From: Pontiellaceae bacterium B1224 | Lineage (GTDB): Bacteria > Verrucomicrobiota > Kiritimatiellia > Kiritimatiellales > Pontiellaceae | NCBI GenBank assembly: GCA_029432815.1 | Contig: JAROBA010000023.1 | Span: forward strand, 1 to 64,000 | Direction of reading: 5' to 3' | DNA length: 64,000 nucleotides | In this document: in pieces, positions 35,201-44,270 of the stretch | Position numbering within the stretch: the first letter of the stretch is position 1 | How the letters are laid out: each line of letters starts with the position of its first letter | Made by a program: the position numbers and the translations under genes | The notes under the pieces: model-generated | The model's database searches: none | What the model was told of the DNA's origin: nothing | Seen by the model: only the letters and a program-made list of their open reading frames with translations

Positions 35201-37443
35201 TGAGCTTCGTCGAAGCCACCGGAATCTCGACGCTGACCTATGTCACGATTCGCAATGCCACCCCCAGCCGCCATGATCCACTGAACCTGAAGGCGGCCGT
35301 CTCCGGCTATAACTCAACGATCACGCTCGACCACGCCGACATTGAAGCGCTCCAGCCAATCTTCGCGCGCTACGGCTCAACGATCCTGCGCAACAGCACC
35401 ATCCACATCCTTTTCACGGGCGATGGCATCAACATTAAATCCGGCGACGGACTGGTGGAAAACAGCACCTTCCTCGGCAACGAATCGCCCGATACCGACG
35501 CCATCGATTTCGATGACGTGGCCGGCGGTGTCATACAGGGAAACCGAATCTATGCGTTCCTCGGTCCGAACAGCGATGCCATTGATATCGGCGAGGGCTG
35601 CCAAAATTTGATGGTGGTCAGTAACCGCATCTTCAACATTACCGACAAGGGCGTTTCCGTCGGTCAGGCATCGGTGGCGCACATCGAACGGAACCTAATC
35701 GTCGACTGCGATCTCGGCGTGGGCGTCAAGGATACCGGCTCCACGGCCTACATCGATCAGAACACCTTTGCGCGCGTCAAAACCGGTGTGGCCTCGTTCG
35801 AAAAAAATGAGGGTAACGGTGGCGGCATCGCTTATATTGGCAATTCCATTTTCTACCGGTGTAAAGATGAGCCGGTTTTTGTGGATGCACTTTCCACGCT
35901 GACGGTCGACTATTCCCTGTCCGACACCCTGCCGCTGGCCGGCACGGGCAACCTGCTGACCGATCCGCTCTTTACCGACGCGGGCTCGTACGACTTTTCG
36001 CTGACGCCGGAATCGCCGGCGATCGATGCGGGCGATCCCGGCCATGCGCTGGATGCGGATGACTCGCGTGCGGACATGGGCGCCTATTACACCTTCGATC
36101 CGGAGGACTATCCCTACTTTATTCCCAACCTGGTGGTGATTAATGAAGTGCTGGCGCACTCGCACGATATTGCTCCCGACTGGATCGAGTTGTTTAATTC
36201 CAGTTCAAAGGATGTGGACCTCGGCGGATGGTATCTCAGCGACGATCCCGACGTTCCGTATAAATACCGCATCGCCGAGGGCACCACCCTGCCCGCCAAT
36301 GGATTCATCGTCTTCCACGAGGATTTAAACTTTGGCTTTGAAAGCACCGATCCCGGCTCACTCATTCCTTTTGCCCTGAGCGAAAACGGCGATACGGTCA
36401 GCGTGTTCGGCCCCGGCGACGATCTGCGGCCCGACTATACCGAAAAGGAAACCTTCGGCGCGTCGCTGCGAAACGTCACCAAAGGCCGCTACTATAAAAC
36501 CAGCACCCGCACCTTTAACTTCGTTACGATGGAAATGCCCACTCCCGGGGCCGCCAACAGCCTTCCACAGGTTGGACCGGTGGTCATCAGCGAAATCATG
36601 TATCACGCCCCCAACGGCGAGGCGGACTATCTGGAGCTGACAAATATCGACGACACCTCAGTTACGCTCTACGATTCGGAGATTGACGAGCCCTGGCAGA
36701 TGACCAAAGGCATTAATCACGTTTTCCCATCGGCCGAGCCGGTTATACTGGCCCCCGGCGAAAAGCTGCTGCTCGTGCGCAATGCCGCCGTGTTTGCCAC
36801 CGAATACGGCGCGCCGGCCGGCACGCAGATTTATCAGTGGGATTCCGGGGCACTCGACAACGGCGGGGAAACCTTGGAGATCTCGCTTCCGGGGGATACG
36901 AACCAGCTGGGCGAGCTGCAGTTTATTCGCGTGGACCGGGTCGATTACAGCGATGAAGCTCCGTGGCCCATCGGCCCCGACGGCGATGGAGCGGCGCTCG
37001 TCCGCATCGATGAACGCGCCTACGGAAACGACGTTGCCAACTGGCGCGAGTCCACCGCCTCGCCCGGCCAAACCGACTACCAGCAATGGATGGCAGACAA
37101 AAACTTCCCGGCGGGACAGAACCAACCCGAAGACGATCCCGACGGCGATGGCATCGTTACCGCCTGGGAATATGCCACCGGCACCGATCCTTTGGCATTC
37201 TCCGCGCAGGAAGGCACCTATACCCTGCTTTCCAACGCAAATACCATTGCATTCACCCTGCCGGCAGTGCATTCAGATCTGGGCTACATTGTTCAAAAGA
37301 CAACCCAGTTGATTTCGCCGGAATGGACCGATCTAACCACAATAGTAACGGTCGAGAACGGACAGACCACAATCACCGCGCTCGATCCGAATGAACAGCA
37401 GGAAGGCTTCTACCGTATGGTGCTGATTCTTTACAACCGGTAG
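32236..37443 (+). CDS. Giant secreted CotH / lamin-tail / beta-helix protein
   Basis: 1735-aa exported multidomain protein. Order, with rough residues: signal peptide (1-23); lamin-tail domain (24-130, PVINEFMASNQS and DWIELYNP); galactose-binding-like beta domain (150-310); chitobiase C-terminal-like domain (385-445, IRYTLDGSIPTSDS); CotH kinase-like domain (450-800, LRNGGDDWEETLLRDAM, WGIYNIRKRFDETYF, WNWIVNDFDRGFN); InlB-type repeat (830-905); right-handed beta-helix (915-1260); second lamin-tail domain (1298-1400); third (1448-1570); calcium-binding DPDGDGIVTAWEYATGTDP (1630). CotH kinases phosphorylate extracellular protein substrates in spore formers. The final domains could attach or scaffold. 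The stop codon TAG lies within a REP element. Confidence 0.85.
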   Translation: MSKLILLIAITVGAAGLQPVVAAPVINEFMASNQSVYPDNCDFDDYSDWIELYNPAATNLPLIDYYLSDDLTLPLKWKIPAGTTIPAHGYLMVRADGFNAAPGETFVRGYYPWGSTFDTQRFHATFKLSAGGESLGIYRVSTPPADVTLIADNATWKYRDLGTDPGADWMLLTYDDTDWASGAAELGYGDGDEATVVSYGPSSSDKYPTTYFRHAFNVTDPSMLADIRFNVNVDDGAIFYLNGTEVARLRMSDRTTTYLDYAGESSPEDGFEPLDIPVSEFRAGNNILAVEVHQSSASSSDISLGAELVVSEIIPSSIMLIDSISNYPAQLTDVSYGRDPASTNGWSFFAEPTPEGTNATESLSEFVTASAVAASLDSGFYAGTQSATLTSGGGESIRYTLDGSIPTSDSPAYSVALSIGTTTVLRARSFATGQIPGPVLTRTYFVDEISSLPVFSLVADPDTLFDDTIGIVENGSSYPYKGREVPVRIELFESDQSPAFAVGAGIRIAGENIWTKAQKPFNIYMRSKYGDDLINYQLFPGQPVATFGEMNLRNGGDDWEETLLRDAMIPSFVKGQMDAGLYSYRPSVLFLNGQFWGIYNIRKRFDETYFANEHAFSEGEYDLAKWAHDESGTTILQAEAGTTEAYEAFRSFCITNDTSDPAIYSQIEEQMNIDSFIDYVVGTDYAVNTSWSHNREFWCGHAPGSKWNWIVNDFDRGFNDSNISGSIIDDFRNSYTLFQRLDNNTNFVNRLIQRYAAHLGSTFNAQRISDKLDILTAEQEAEVARHRSRWSGSMLYRSDQISEIKQFAVDRPAYALSRLQSELGLNLSMADLTVNQSPAGGGSIRIAGVPMTPEYNTVVSLFRDTPVELTAEPAPGYAFTSWSTGSTNTTIEITLIGAQSITAHFAAGAETIIPSTIAADTTLALSGSPYSVTNDLVVEAGTTLTIEAGAKLLMPAGKSITVYGTLNVNGTEFQPVEIISRTHKPWGNLSFVEATGISTLTYVTIRNATPSRHDPLNLKAAVSGYNSTITLDHADIEALQPIFARYGSTILRNSTIHILFTGDGINIKSGDGLVENSTFLGNESPDTDAIDFDDVAGGVIQGNRIYAFLGPNSDAIDIGEGCQNLMVVSNRIFNITDKGVSVGQASVAHIERNLIVDCDLGVGVKDTGSTAYIDQNTFARVKTGVASFEKNEGNGGGIAYIGNSIFYRCKDEPVFVDALSTLTVDYSLSDTLPLAGTGNLLTDPLFTDAGSYDFSLTPESPAIDAGDPGHALDADDSRADMGAYYTFDPEDYPYFIPNLVVINEVLAHSHDIAPDWIELFNSSSKDVDLGGWYLSDDPDVPYKYRIAEGTTLPANGFIVFHEDLNFGFESTDPGSLIPFALSENGDTVSVFGPGDDLRPDYTEKETFGASLRNVTKGRYYKTSTRTFNFVTMEMPTPGAANSLPQVGPVVISEIMYHAPNGEADYLELTNIDDTSVTLYDSEIDEPWQMTKGINHVFPSAEPVILAPGEKLLLVRNAAVFATEYGAPAGTQIYQWDSGALDNGGETLEISLPGDTNQLGELQFIRVDRVDYSDEAPWPIGPDGDGAALVRIDERAYGNDVANWRESTASPGQTDYQQWMADKNFPAGQNQPEDDPDGDGIVTAWEYATGTDPLAFSAQEGTYTLLSNANTIAFTLPAVHSDLGYIVQKTTQLISPEWTDLTTIVTVENGQTTITALDPNEQQEGFYRMVLILYNR

Positions 37444-37535
37444 GGAAGGTTCGACGAACCGTCCGCACATACCATCGCTTGCGCACATGCCGGCAGCCTC
37501 TCCTCCGAACGGCGCTTTCATCGAAAGCGCCCTAC
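37440..37535. repeat. Paired REP-like element
   Basis: Bounded by GTAGGG (37440-37445) and CCTAC (37531-37535). It holds two hairpins, GGTTCGACGAACC (37448-37460) and GGCGCTTTCATCGAAAGCGCC (37511-37531, quoted arms GGCGCTTTC/GAAAGCGCC). The first 27 bp are identical to the reverse complement of 21498-21524. The giant gene stop codon (37441-37443) is part of the GTAGGG end. Confidence 0.8.
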
Positions 37536-37594
37536 CCCATCTCGAACTCTGAAGCACCTGTGCGGTGACACTAATCGGAAATAAGCAAAACACT

Positions 37595-37609
37595 TTCCAG
37601 GGGTTGGAA
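37595..37609. repeat. Variant 15-bp palindrome
   Basis: TTCCAGGGGTTGGAA between the REP element and the next gene. Confidence 0.8.
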
Positions 37610-37677
37610 GATTGCGCGGTAAAATTCACATTGGCATCCATGTTGCTATTACTCCTGTATCCATAAGGAGCAGAACG

Positions 37678-37998
37678 ATGAAGAAAGAGAATAAAAATGC
37701 GAACCGAGAGAACAAAACCGTATTGGAATGTGCGGGAGTTCATGAGCTGCTTGATTGGCAAATCATTCAATATCGTCGTGAAGTGGATCAGCACCGCATC
37801 GATCTTTCCAAAGCCGAAGGCCGTTGTATGCCGTGGCAGGATGCTGAACACGACTACAATGCCTCCGACCGCGCCGTTTTAGGCGAAAAGTCGCGGGTGG
37901 AATATTGCGGCATTATTTGCCCGGAACGGGAAAACTGCTTGGTCGCACTTCATTTCCTCAGTTCGAGGCATGTTGCATGCGTTCCGAAATTCGGCTGA
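37678..37998 (+). CDS. Small Cys-containing protein of unknown function
   Basis: 106 aa, no family recognised. It has a helical core (VHELLDWQIIQYRREVDQHR) and a conserved-looking second half with AEGRCMPWQDAEHDYN, RVEYCGIICPERENCLVAL. Five cysteines follow residue 50, four of them in YCGIICPERENC and nearby, which could bind a metal or FeS cluster. AAGGAG precedes the ATG at 7 nt. Located alone between two REP/palindrome blocks. No signal peptide. Confidence 0.6.
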   Translation: MKKENKNANRENKTVLECAGVHELLDWQIIQYRREVDQHRIDLSKAEGRCMPWQDAEHDYNASDRAVLGEKSRVEYCGIICPERENCLVALHFLSSRHVACVPKFG

Positions 37999-38099
37999 TT
38001 CTACCTGATAAAATGTGATGAAAGCGTTCGGTTGATCGACCGGCCCGTCCGCAAAAAGGATCATGTCCATCTGCGGGTACAGGCATGGAGGACCCGAAT

Positions 38100-38176
38100 G
38101 TAGACGCGACGCCCTCGTCGCGGTCCGTGGGCCAGGAGCCGAGCAGGAGAAAAAGCGACGAGGGCGTCGCTTCTAC
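38100..38176. repeat. Inverted pair of REP-like hairpins
   Basis: Left arm 38100-38121 and right arm 38155-38176 are 22-bp inverted copies with one mismatch, GTAGA(C/A)GCGACGCCCTCG plus TCGC. Each arm also folds on itself (GCGAC-GCCCTC-GTCGC). A third copy lies at 9653-9676. Confidence 0.85.
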
Positions 38177-38200
38177 GTTTCAGGGTATGAACCCAAAAAC

Positions 38201-38240
38201 AACGCCGGCTTCCAAGGTTTGGAACCGGCGTTTATTTTTT
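38201..38240. terminator. Bidirectional terminator with a 15-bp palindrome inside
   Basis: Arms AACGCCGG (38201-38208) and CCGGCGTT (38225-38232) enclose a perfect palindrome TTCCAA-GGT-TTGGAA (38210-38224), so the stem reaches 14 bp with one bulge. T-runs follow on both strands. A second perfect palindrome (38239-38253) lies directly next to it, ending 3 bp before the cysK stop. Confidence 0.88.
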
Positions 38241-38255
38241 CCAAGGTTTGGAATA

Positions 38256-39182
38256 TTATGCGTCTTCGAAGAGCCAGGTGGAGAGATAGCGCTCGCCGGT
38301 ATCGCAGATGACCGTAACGATTACCTTGCCGGCATTTTCCGATTTTTTAGCGAGCTCAACAGCGGCGTGCACGTTACCACCCGCAGAGATTCCGCAAAGG
38401 ATTCCTTCTTCTTTGGCCAGACGACGGGCCATGGCTCCGGCCGCATCGCCATCGATTTTAACGATGTCGTCGATCAGCGCTGTATCGAGGTTGTTCGGTA
38501 TGAAACCGGCGCCGATACCCTGGATCTTATGTGGTCCGGGTTTGCCGCCGGAAATTACCGGTGACTGAATCGGCTCAACAGCAATAATCTTCACGCCGGG
38601 TTTCTTTTCCTTCAGCGCATTTCCAACCCCTGTAAGGGTTCCGCCTGTTCCAACGCCGGCAACAAAGACATCAACGGCACCATCGGTGTCGGCCCAGATT
38701 TCTTCGCCGGTCGTGGCACGGTGAATCGCCGGGTTTGCCGGATTGTCGAACTGCTGCAACATGATGGCATCAGCATGCTCCTCCACCATTTTTTCAGCGG
38801 TGGAAATGGCTCCGGGCATTCCGTTTTCGGCGGGCGTCAGCACCAGTTCCGCGCCGAGCACCTTCAGGAGACGGCGGCGTTCAATACTCATGCTTTCCGG
38901 CATGGTGAGAATGAGTTTATAGCCTTTGGCAGCAGCCGTGAAGGCCAGCGCAATACCGGTATTGCCGCTGGTCGGTTCGATGAGTGTTGAGCCGGGCTTG
39001 ATGAGCCCTTTAGCTTCGGCATCTTCAATCATGGCAACGCCGATACGGTCTTTTACGCTACTGAGCGGGTTGCTGGATTCCATTTTAACCAGCACGGTGC
39101 CCGGCAGGCCTTCCGTAATGCGGTTGAGTTTAACCAGCGGCGTATTGCCGACTGTTTTAGTAATATCTTCATAAATAGGCAT
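38256..39182 (-). CDS. cysK: Cysteine synthase A (O-acetylserine sulfhydrylase)
   Basis: PLP enzyme that makes cysteine from O-acetylserine and sulfide. The PLP lysine is in [11 protein letters not shown] (about residue 44), the substrate loop is TSGNTGIAL and the phosphate loop is [10 protein letters not shown]. Length 308 aa fits CysK. The ATG has GGAGA upstream and lies 13 bp after the Rrf2-family gene, so the two are likely co-transcribed. Confidence 0.95.
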   Translation of the reverse strand: MPIYEDITKTVGNTPLVKLNRITEGLPGTVLVKMESSNPLSSVKDRIGVAMIEDAEAKGLIKPGSTLIEPTSGNTGIALAFTAAAKGYKLILTMPESMSIERRRLLKVLGAELVLTPAENGMPGAISTAEKMVEEHADAIMLQQFDNPANPAIHRATTGEEIWADTDGAVDVFVAGVGTGGTLTGVGNALKEKKPGVKIIAVEPIQSPVISGGKPGPHKIQGIGAGFIPNNLDTALIDDIVKIDGDAAGAMARRLAKEEGILCGISAGGNVHAAVELAKKSENAGKVIVTVICDTGERYLSTWLFEDA

Positions 39183-39195
39183 AGTTTGTCTCCGT

Positions 39196-39633
39196 TTAGA
39201 TGTTGAACATGATCGGCTGGTCGGCCGTGCGCTTTACATAGTCTTCGTGCAGTTCCTGCAGGGTAATCTTCGAGAAATATTCACGAAGCACATCGCTGGC
39301 CCCCTGCCACACGCGCTGAACCACACAGGAATCGGATTTGCTGCAGCCCTCTGCCAGACAACCGACGAGATTAATGTCGCCTTCAGATGCGGACAGGATG
39401 TCATACACCGTGATATCTGCCGGCGACTTCGCCAGGCGGAATCCGCCGCGCAGGCCGCGTACACTGTTCACCAATCCGGCATTTTTCAACGGAACAATGA
39501 TCTGCTCGATGTAATCAGTGGAAATACCTTCCTGCTCGGAAATACGTTTTTTCGGGACCGGCTGATCCCCCTGCAGTCGGGAAATACATAACAGGATGCG
39601 AGTCGCGTAACGCCCCTTTGTAGATAGTTTCAT
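39196..39633 (-). CDS. Rrf2-family transcriptional regulator (IscR/CymR-like)
   Basis: 145-aa winged-helix regulator. Rrf2 signature [15 protein letters not shown], then [20 protein letters not shown] for the recognition helix region and [19 protein letters not shown] for the wing. Three cysteines in [13 protein letters not shown] (C-x4-C-x5-C) match the spacing type that holds a [2Fe-2S] cluster in IscR. Position directly ahead of cysK suggests control of cysteine or FeS supply, as with CymR or IscR. A good sigma70 promoter precedes it. Confidence 0.87.
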   Translation of the reverse strand: MKLSTKGRYATRILLCISRLQGDQPVPKKRISEQEGISTDYIEQIIVPLKNAGLVNSVRGLRGGFRLAKSPADITVYDILSASEGDINLVGCLAEGCSKSDSCVVQRVWQGASDVLREYFSKITLQELHEDYVKRTADQPIMFNI

Positions 39634-39679
39634 GCTGAAATCTCCAAATTATACCGTGAATTGTTTATAGTTTTTATCA

Positions 39680-39708
39680 TGTATAATGGTGAGTTTATTA
39701 CCCGTCAA
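39680..39708 (-). promoter_or_regulatory. Sigma70-type promoter of the Rrf2-cysK unit
   Basis: On the minus strand: TTGACG (39708-39703), 17-bp spacer, TATACA (39685-39680), about 47 bp before the start codon. Confidence 0.65.
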
Positions 39709-39781
39709 GGGGATTGTTGGAAAAAGCAGTAAGGGTTTTATGGAATAAGACAACAGCCTTATTACACAGGCGGATCAGAAC

Positions 39782-42439
39782 CTAATAGTCGTTCCGCCAA
39801 TTCACCCCTATTCCAGGGCGTAATTCGGGCCCGGTATAGGTTTCCACCGAAAAATGACGGGTCACTTCCAGTTCGGCCATCATTTCAGTATCGCTGTCCT
39901 TGTCCAGCGTCTGATTGAGCTCCACATAAAGGCCGGACGTAATATACTTTCCGGCCGCCACCGATGAAGCCTCCCCGGCGGCTGCGGCCTCGCGCCACTC
40001 CAACGTATCAATCCCGATGGCTTTCCGGACCTGATACATAAATCCGGGTCCGTTCATCCCGCCCGAGAGCTGGCGCGCCGCCATGGCAATCTGAACGGCC
40101 TGATAGGGAGAAATCGAACTGGTATCGCGATTAAAGAGCACATGCGAGAGCACTTCATCTTCCGGCATGGCCGGGGTTGATTCGAGCCGGAAACTCGGAT
40201 CGGTCACCGGCCCGTTCAGGACCAGACGCGCGGTTACATCCCGCCGGGTATATTCCGCCGTGAGCTCATCCAGCGTCGCGAGGGTCGGCACGGAACCATC
40301 CAACCGGATGCTGCCATCGGTGAAACGAAACTTTTTACCGATAAAATCTACATAACCACGCTTGGGTTCAATCTCCCCTTTCACCGAGAGTCCGGCGAGT
40401 GTATCCGTTATATGAAGGTTTCCGCCGAGCACGGCATCAATCATCGATGCATTCACAAAAATCTGATCCGGCATCAGCACTTTCACATCGAGCCCGACCG
40501 GGAATGCGCGACGCTTTTTCTGCTGCACCGCTCTGGGCGCGGCGTTGGTTGCATTTCTATCGAACGAAGTTAACACCGGCGGCGGGTCAGCGGCCGCATT
40601 ATCGAGCAGCAGCTCCGCACGGTTAATCGTGAGCTCTCCGGAAATATCCGGGCGCAACGGCGATCCGCTCACATTCAGCTGTCCCGAAACTTCGGCATCC
40701 AGTTCCTCTCGCCGCAGTACCCAGGCGTTGGAAAGTGCCAGATTCAGCCCCAATCCGGATCGGCCGAGACCGCCGGTCATGGTGAGCGTACCCTCCCCGC
40801 CATCAGAGGCCGTTGCATGGTTAATCACAAACCCGCCATCGGTTGCAGAGAGGTCTGCATCGAACCCGCGAAAAACGACCCCCCAGTTATAGTGTTCATA
40901 ACGCCCTTGCTGAATCCGCAGATAGCCGGATGGTACGCGATCTGTAAATGCAACCTTCGACTGAAGCTTTCCACTGATAAACTGGTCCTGAAAAATCGCC
41001 AGCTGATTAAAGATCGTCAGATCCAGGTTCGCATCCACGTTTGCATCAAACCCGTCCGGCGCCGGTTTGTAACGAAACGGGAGCAGTGAAAATGTACAGG
41101 GCATGTTGAAGTCGGCTTTCAAATGCCCGCTGGTGTATTTGGTGATGGACGTTTTTCCATAAATTTTTCCATCTGAAACACCGCCCGTGATGCTGAAATC
41201 GAGTTCAGGCAGTTCGTCGAGCGCCTGCTTGGTGCTGGCAAACTGCTCAATGGTCAGACTCGCCAGCACCTCGGGATTATCCAGCGGCCCCGTAACGTGC
41301 ACCGATCCGTTCACCTGGCCGGTAAAATTAGAACTTCCGGCCACGGGGATTTTCCCTACATCCACTTCGGCCAGCGTTCCAGAAAGCGCAGCCTGATTCG
41401 GATTCAGCTGACCCGCCAGCGTGAAAGACAGTGCATCCCAACCGCGTATTTCCAAGGCCGGGACCGCCACGTTCCAGGTTTTATTACTTCGCGAATAAAC
41501 GGCATGACCCAGCACATCAAACTGGTTGGTGCTGACATCAACAAAAGTTGAATCCAGCGCCACCTCAATGGTGTGGTTCGTGAACCCAAGCGAGAGGTCG
41601 CCAGACAACCCGAAATCGTCGGTGCTGAGCTGAAGCTGCTGCAAACTCAACTGCTGTTTCTCATAGTGCAGACGGGTCGCCAGACGCCCCGGTTGCCCGG
41701 CGTACTCCAGGTTTGCCGTAATCACCGCATTCACTTTGCCGGACTGGATGACAGCCTCACCGCGGCCGGACAGCTGATCAAGCCCGAACGTCGGATGCGT
41801 CAGTTCATCCAGTTCCACCTTAATGGCCAGCTGATCCTTAACGCTTCCCGTCAGCAACGCATCGAGTTCCACCCGGCCGGTTGCATCGCCGCTGACCAAC
41901 AGTTGGCCGGTCAATTCCCCGGACGTGAGAAAGTGGACCTCCCCCGAGTGAACCGCATAGTTAAGCGGAATGCCCGCCACTGCTTTCTCTAGCGTCAGCA
42001 TATTCACGTTCAGGCCATCCAGCACCAGTTCAAAGGGTTCGAAACCGGAGGGCTCTTTCTTCTTTTCCGTATCACTTTTTCCATAGCTTGGAAACCGATG
42101 CCAAACCACCTGATCAGCACTCAGCTTGCGGAAACGCACCCGACTATGACGCAGCTCCTCCACCAGCCAGCGGCAATGCAGCTCACGGATCGAAATCCAG
42201 ATGCCTTCCGCATCCCCCACTTCCAGTTCGCTGATCGTTACCCGCATGGGAAGCCAACCCGTAATTTCTCCAATCCGGATTTCCATGGTGCCGGACCGGC
42301 TGAGCGCGGTCGACAGGCTCTTTGCCAGCAACGTTTTTCCGAAAGGGGTCTGCAGAAAAGCAAACAGGAGCAGCGGTGCCAGCAACAGTAGCACCACAAA
42401 CCATTTCCAAACTCTGAATCGTTTCCGTTTCATACTCAA
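39782..42439 (-). CDS. tamB: TamB-like translocation and assembly protein
   Basis: 885-aa periplasmic beta-taco protein that bridges the inner and outer membranes in outer-membrane protein or lipid export. An N-terminal membrane anchor (FVVLLLLAPLLLFAFLQTPFG) is followed by repetitive beta structure and the conserved DUF490 C-terminal domain with RGYVDFIGKKFRFTDGSIRL, ATLDELTAEYTRRDVTARL, EDEVLSHVLFNRDTS and the final GVNWRNDY. E. coli TamB is about 1260 aa, so this is a short form. It overlaps tamA by ATGA. A near palindrome lies at 42079. Confidence 0.88.
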   Translation of the reverse strand: MSMKRKRFRVWKWFVVLLLLAPLLLFAFLQTPFGKTLLAKSLSTALSRSGTMEIRIGEITGWLPMRVTISELEVGDAEGIWISIRELHCRWLVEELRHSRVRFRKLSADQVVWHRFPSYGKSDTEKKKEPSGFEPFELVLDGLNVNMLTLEKAVAGIPLNYAVHSGEVHFLTSGELTGQLLVSGDATGRVELDALLTGSVKDQLAIKVELDELTHPTFGLDQLSGRGEAVIQSGKVNAVITANLEYAGQPGRLATRLHYEKQQLSLQQLQLSTDDFGLSGDLSLGFTNHTIEVALDSTFVDVSTNQFDVLGHAVYSRSNKTWNVAVPALEIRGWDALSFTLAGQLNPNQAALSGTLAEVDVGKIPVAGSSNFTGQVNGSVHVTGPLDNPEVLASLTIEQFASTKQALDELPELDFSITGGVSDGKIYGKTSITKYTSGHLKADFNMPCTFSLLPFRYKPAPDGFDANVDANLDLTIFNQLAIFQDQFISGKLQSKVAFTDRVPSGYLRIQQGRYEHYNWGVVFRGFDADLSATDGGFVINHATASDGGEGTLTMTGGLGRSGLGLNLALSNAWVLRREELDAEVSGQLNVSGSPLRPDISGELTINRAELLLDNAAADPPPVLTSFDRNATNAAPRAVQQKKRRAFPVGLDVKVLMPDQIFVNASMIDAVLGGNLHITDTLAGLSVKGEIEPKRGYVDFIGKKFRFTDGSIRLDGSVPTLATLDELTAEYTRRDVTARLVLNGPVTDPSFRLESTPAMPEDEVLSHVLFNRDTSSISPYQAVQIAMAARQLSGGMNGPGFMYQVRKAIGIDTLEWREAAAAGEASSVAAGKYITSGLYVELNQTLDKDSDTEMMAELEVTRHFSVETYTGPELRPGIGVNWRNDY
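42079..42093. repeat. Variant 15-bp palindrome
   Basis: TTCCATAGCTTGGAA inside tamB (one arm mismatch). Confidence 0.7.
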
Positions 42440-44205
42440 AATGCCTGCCCCAGACTGATGTAAAACTGGAGCCGGTCCGCCTGCGTGGAGTCTGGGTTGA
42501 GCGGATAGGCCAGATCAAATCGCAACGGCCCGATGGGCGTAAACCACCGCACACCGACCCCGGCGCCATAGCGCATTAAATCGTTCATCGATTCTTCCAC
42601 CAGATCGTTGTAAACGGTGCCGCCATCCACAAAAAGCACATAGCCCAATCGTCTACCCGGTTGCAAACGCAGCTCTGCAGAAAATTCCAGCAGCTTATTC
42701 CCTCCGGTCGGTGTGCCGTCCAGCTTCGGGCCAACCTGCTGATATTCATAGCCCCGAATCGAACCGCCCCCGCCCGCATAATACCGCTCATCGGCCGGCA
42801 CGGATTCAATACTCGTCCCATCAATGCTCCCCAGCGCCAGACGGACCGCCGTGGAGAGGCGGTAGCGATCCCATAGCAAATGATAATCGCGCCCTTCGAC
42901 ATAACTTTTCAGATAGTTTTCCGTCCCCATCGTATCCTGATTCCAGGAAGTCAGACCGAAAAACTGCCGCCCTTTGACGGGATTCAATCGGTCGTTCCGG
43001 AAATCCAAATCCACCTGCAGGGGAAAAAACACATAGGAATATTCGTCCTCATCGCCAAACTGCTCCACCAGCGAATAGTTATATCCGGCCCCGACGCCCC
43101 CTTGAATTTTCGGCGTGAAATCGCGCAGCACCATCGCCGAGCCCTTCACCTTTTTAGACTCGTAGGCATCGGGGGTTTCATAACTGAGTTCAAGATTCAG
43201 CACGAGCGACTGGTTCGCATCGAGAAAACCCGCCCGAGTCAGTTTTGAATCCCATATCAGCTCGATCGGACTGCCTTCAAGCGAGGTTTCGAAACGTTCT
43301 CCGCCACCGAATATATTCCGATTCTCCCAGAACACTTTCGCGCCCGGCCCGACATCGGAATAGTTGACCCCCAGCCTGATCGTACGGAGACTTCGTTCGT
43401 TTAAACGAATTCGTATCGGGATGGAATTCGTGTTGCTCGCGGCCTCTTCCGGCTCCACGCGGGCCGAGCCAAACTGCCCCGTTCCCAACAAACTGGTCTC
43501 AAAATCGCGCACCAGCTGTGAATCGTATCGCGCGCCGGTTTTCCATGGTATCTGCCGATCAATATATTTCGAGGGCAGTGTTTCCAGCCCCTCAATCTGC
43601 GCCGGCCCGAAAAAGGAGAGCTGCCTCTGGTCAAACTCCAGCAGGAGATCCACCACTTTTGCTTCGCGGTCCACCGTAATCTCCCGACGGTTCAGCACCG
43701 CGAACGGATACCCCCGCCGATTCAGCTGCTGAATGATGCTTTTCTGTTCCTCAAAAACATTGGCCGCAACCACCTTTTGCTTACGCCGTACCACCGGTTT
43801 AATTTTATCCAGCTTTTCATCCGGATCCCCGACGAAACGAACCTCCACATTCCGGAAGCGGTACTGCTCGCCCAGCTCCACCCGCAAAGTTACACGCATC
43901 GGATCGCGAGCGGTATCAATGTCAAACGCAACGGTTCCATCATAATAACCGCTTGATTCAAGAATCGCTTCGATCAGCGGAATATCCTTTTCAATCCGGC
44001 GGCGGAGCTGCCCCTCCGTCGAGGGCGGACGCTTGCGCATTTTGACCGACCGGGCCGTATTCTTGATCGACCGCTCCACAGAATTATCCGAAGCCCCTTT
44101 AATCTTTATCTTGTATTCAACCCCTTCCGGTTCCGCAAACACGAACACGACCGTGCATAACCATGCAAAACCAATCCCTGTCGCTCGCTGTAACCATCTG
44201 TTCAT
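42436..44205 (-). CDS. tamA: TamA/Omp85-family outer-membrane assembly protein
   Basis: Omp85 protein with N-terminal POTRA domains and a C-terminal 16-strand barrel, the outer-membrane partner of TamB. Signal peptide GFAWLCTVVFVFA; POTRA segments with RRRIEKDIPLIEAILESSGY, PVVRRKQKVV and IIQQLNRRGYPFAVLNRREI; the barrel holds GGGGSIRGYEYQ (the lid motif RGY) and ends in YISLGQAF. Start taken at 44205; a second in-frame ATG at 44229 is also possible. Divergent from the sugar isomerase gene. Confidence 0.9.
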   Translation of the reverse strand: MNRWLQRATGIGFAWLCTVVFVFAEPEGVEYKIKIKGASDNSVERSIKNTARSVKMRKRPPSTEGQLRRRIEKDIPLIEAILESSGYYDGTVAFDIDTARDPMRVTLRVELGEQYRFRNVEVRFVGDPDEKLDKIKPVVRRKQKVVAANVFEEQKSIIQQLNRRGYPFAVLNRREITVDREAKVVDLLLEFDQRQLSFFGPAQIEGLETLPSKYIDRQIPWKTGARYDSQLVRDFETSLLGTGQFGSARVEPEEAASNTNSIPIRIRLNERSLRTIRLGVNYSDVGPGAKVFWENRNIFGGGERFETSLEGSPIELIWDSKLTRAGFLDANQSLVLNLELSYETPDAYESKKVKGSAMVLRDFTPKIQGGVGAGYNYSLVEQFGDEDEYSYVFFPLQVDLDFRNDRLNPVKGRQFFGLTSWNQDTMGTENYLKSYVEGRDYHLLWDRYRLSTAVRLALGSIDGTSIESVPADERYYAGGGGSIRGYEYQQVGPKLDGTPTGGNKLLEFSAELRLQPGRRLGYVLFVDGGTVYNDLVEESMNDLMRYGAGVGVRWFTPIGPLRFDLAYPLNPDSTQADRLQFYISLGQAF

Positions 44206-44270
44206 AATCTTCCAGAGAGCGTATGTCATTCACCTTGAAATTTACAACTTAAAGCTCAACACTTGATCCC

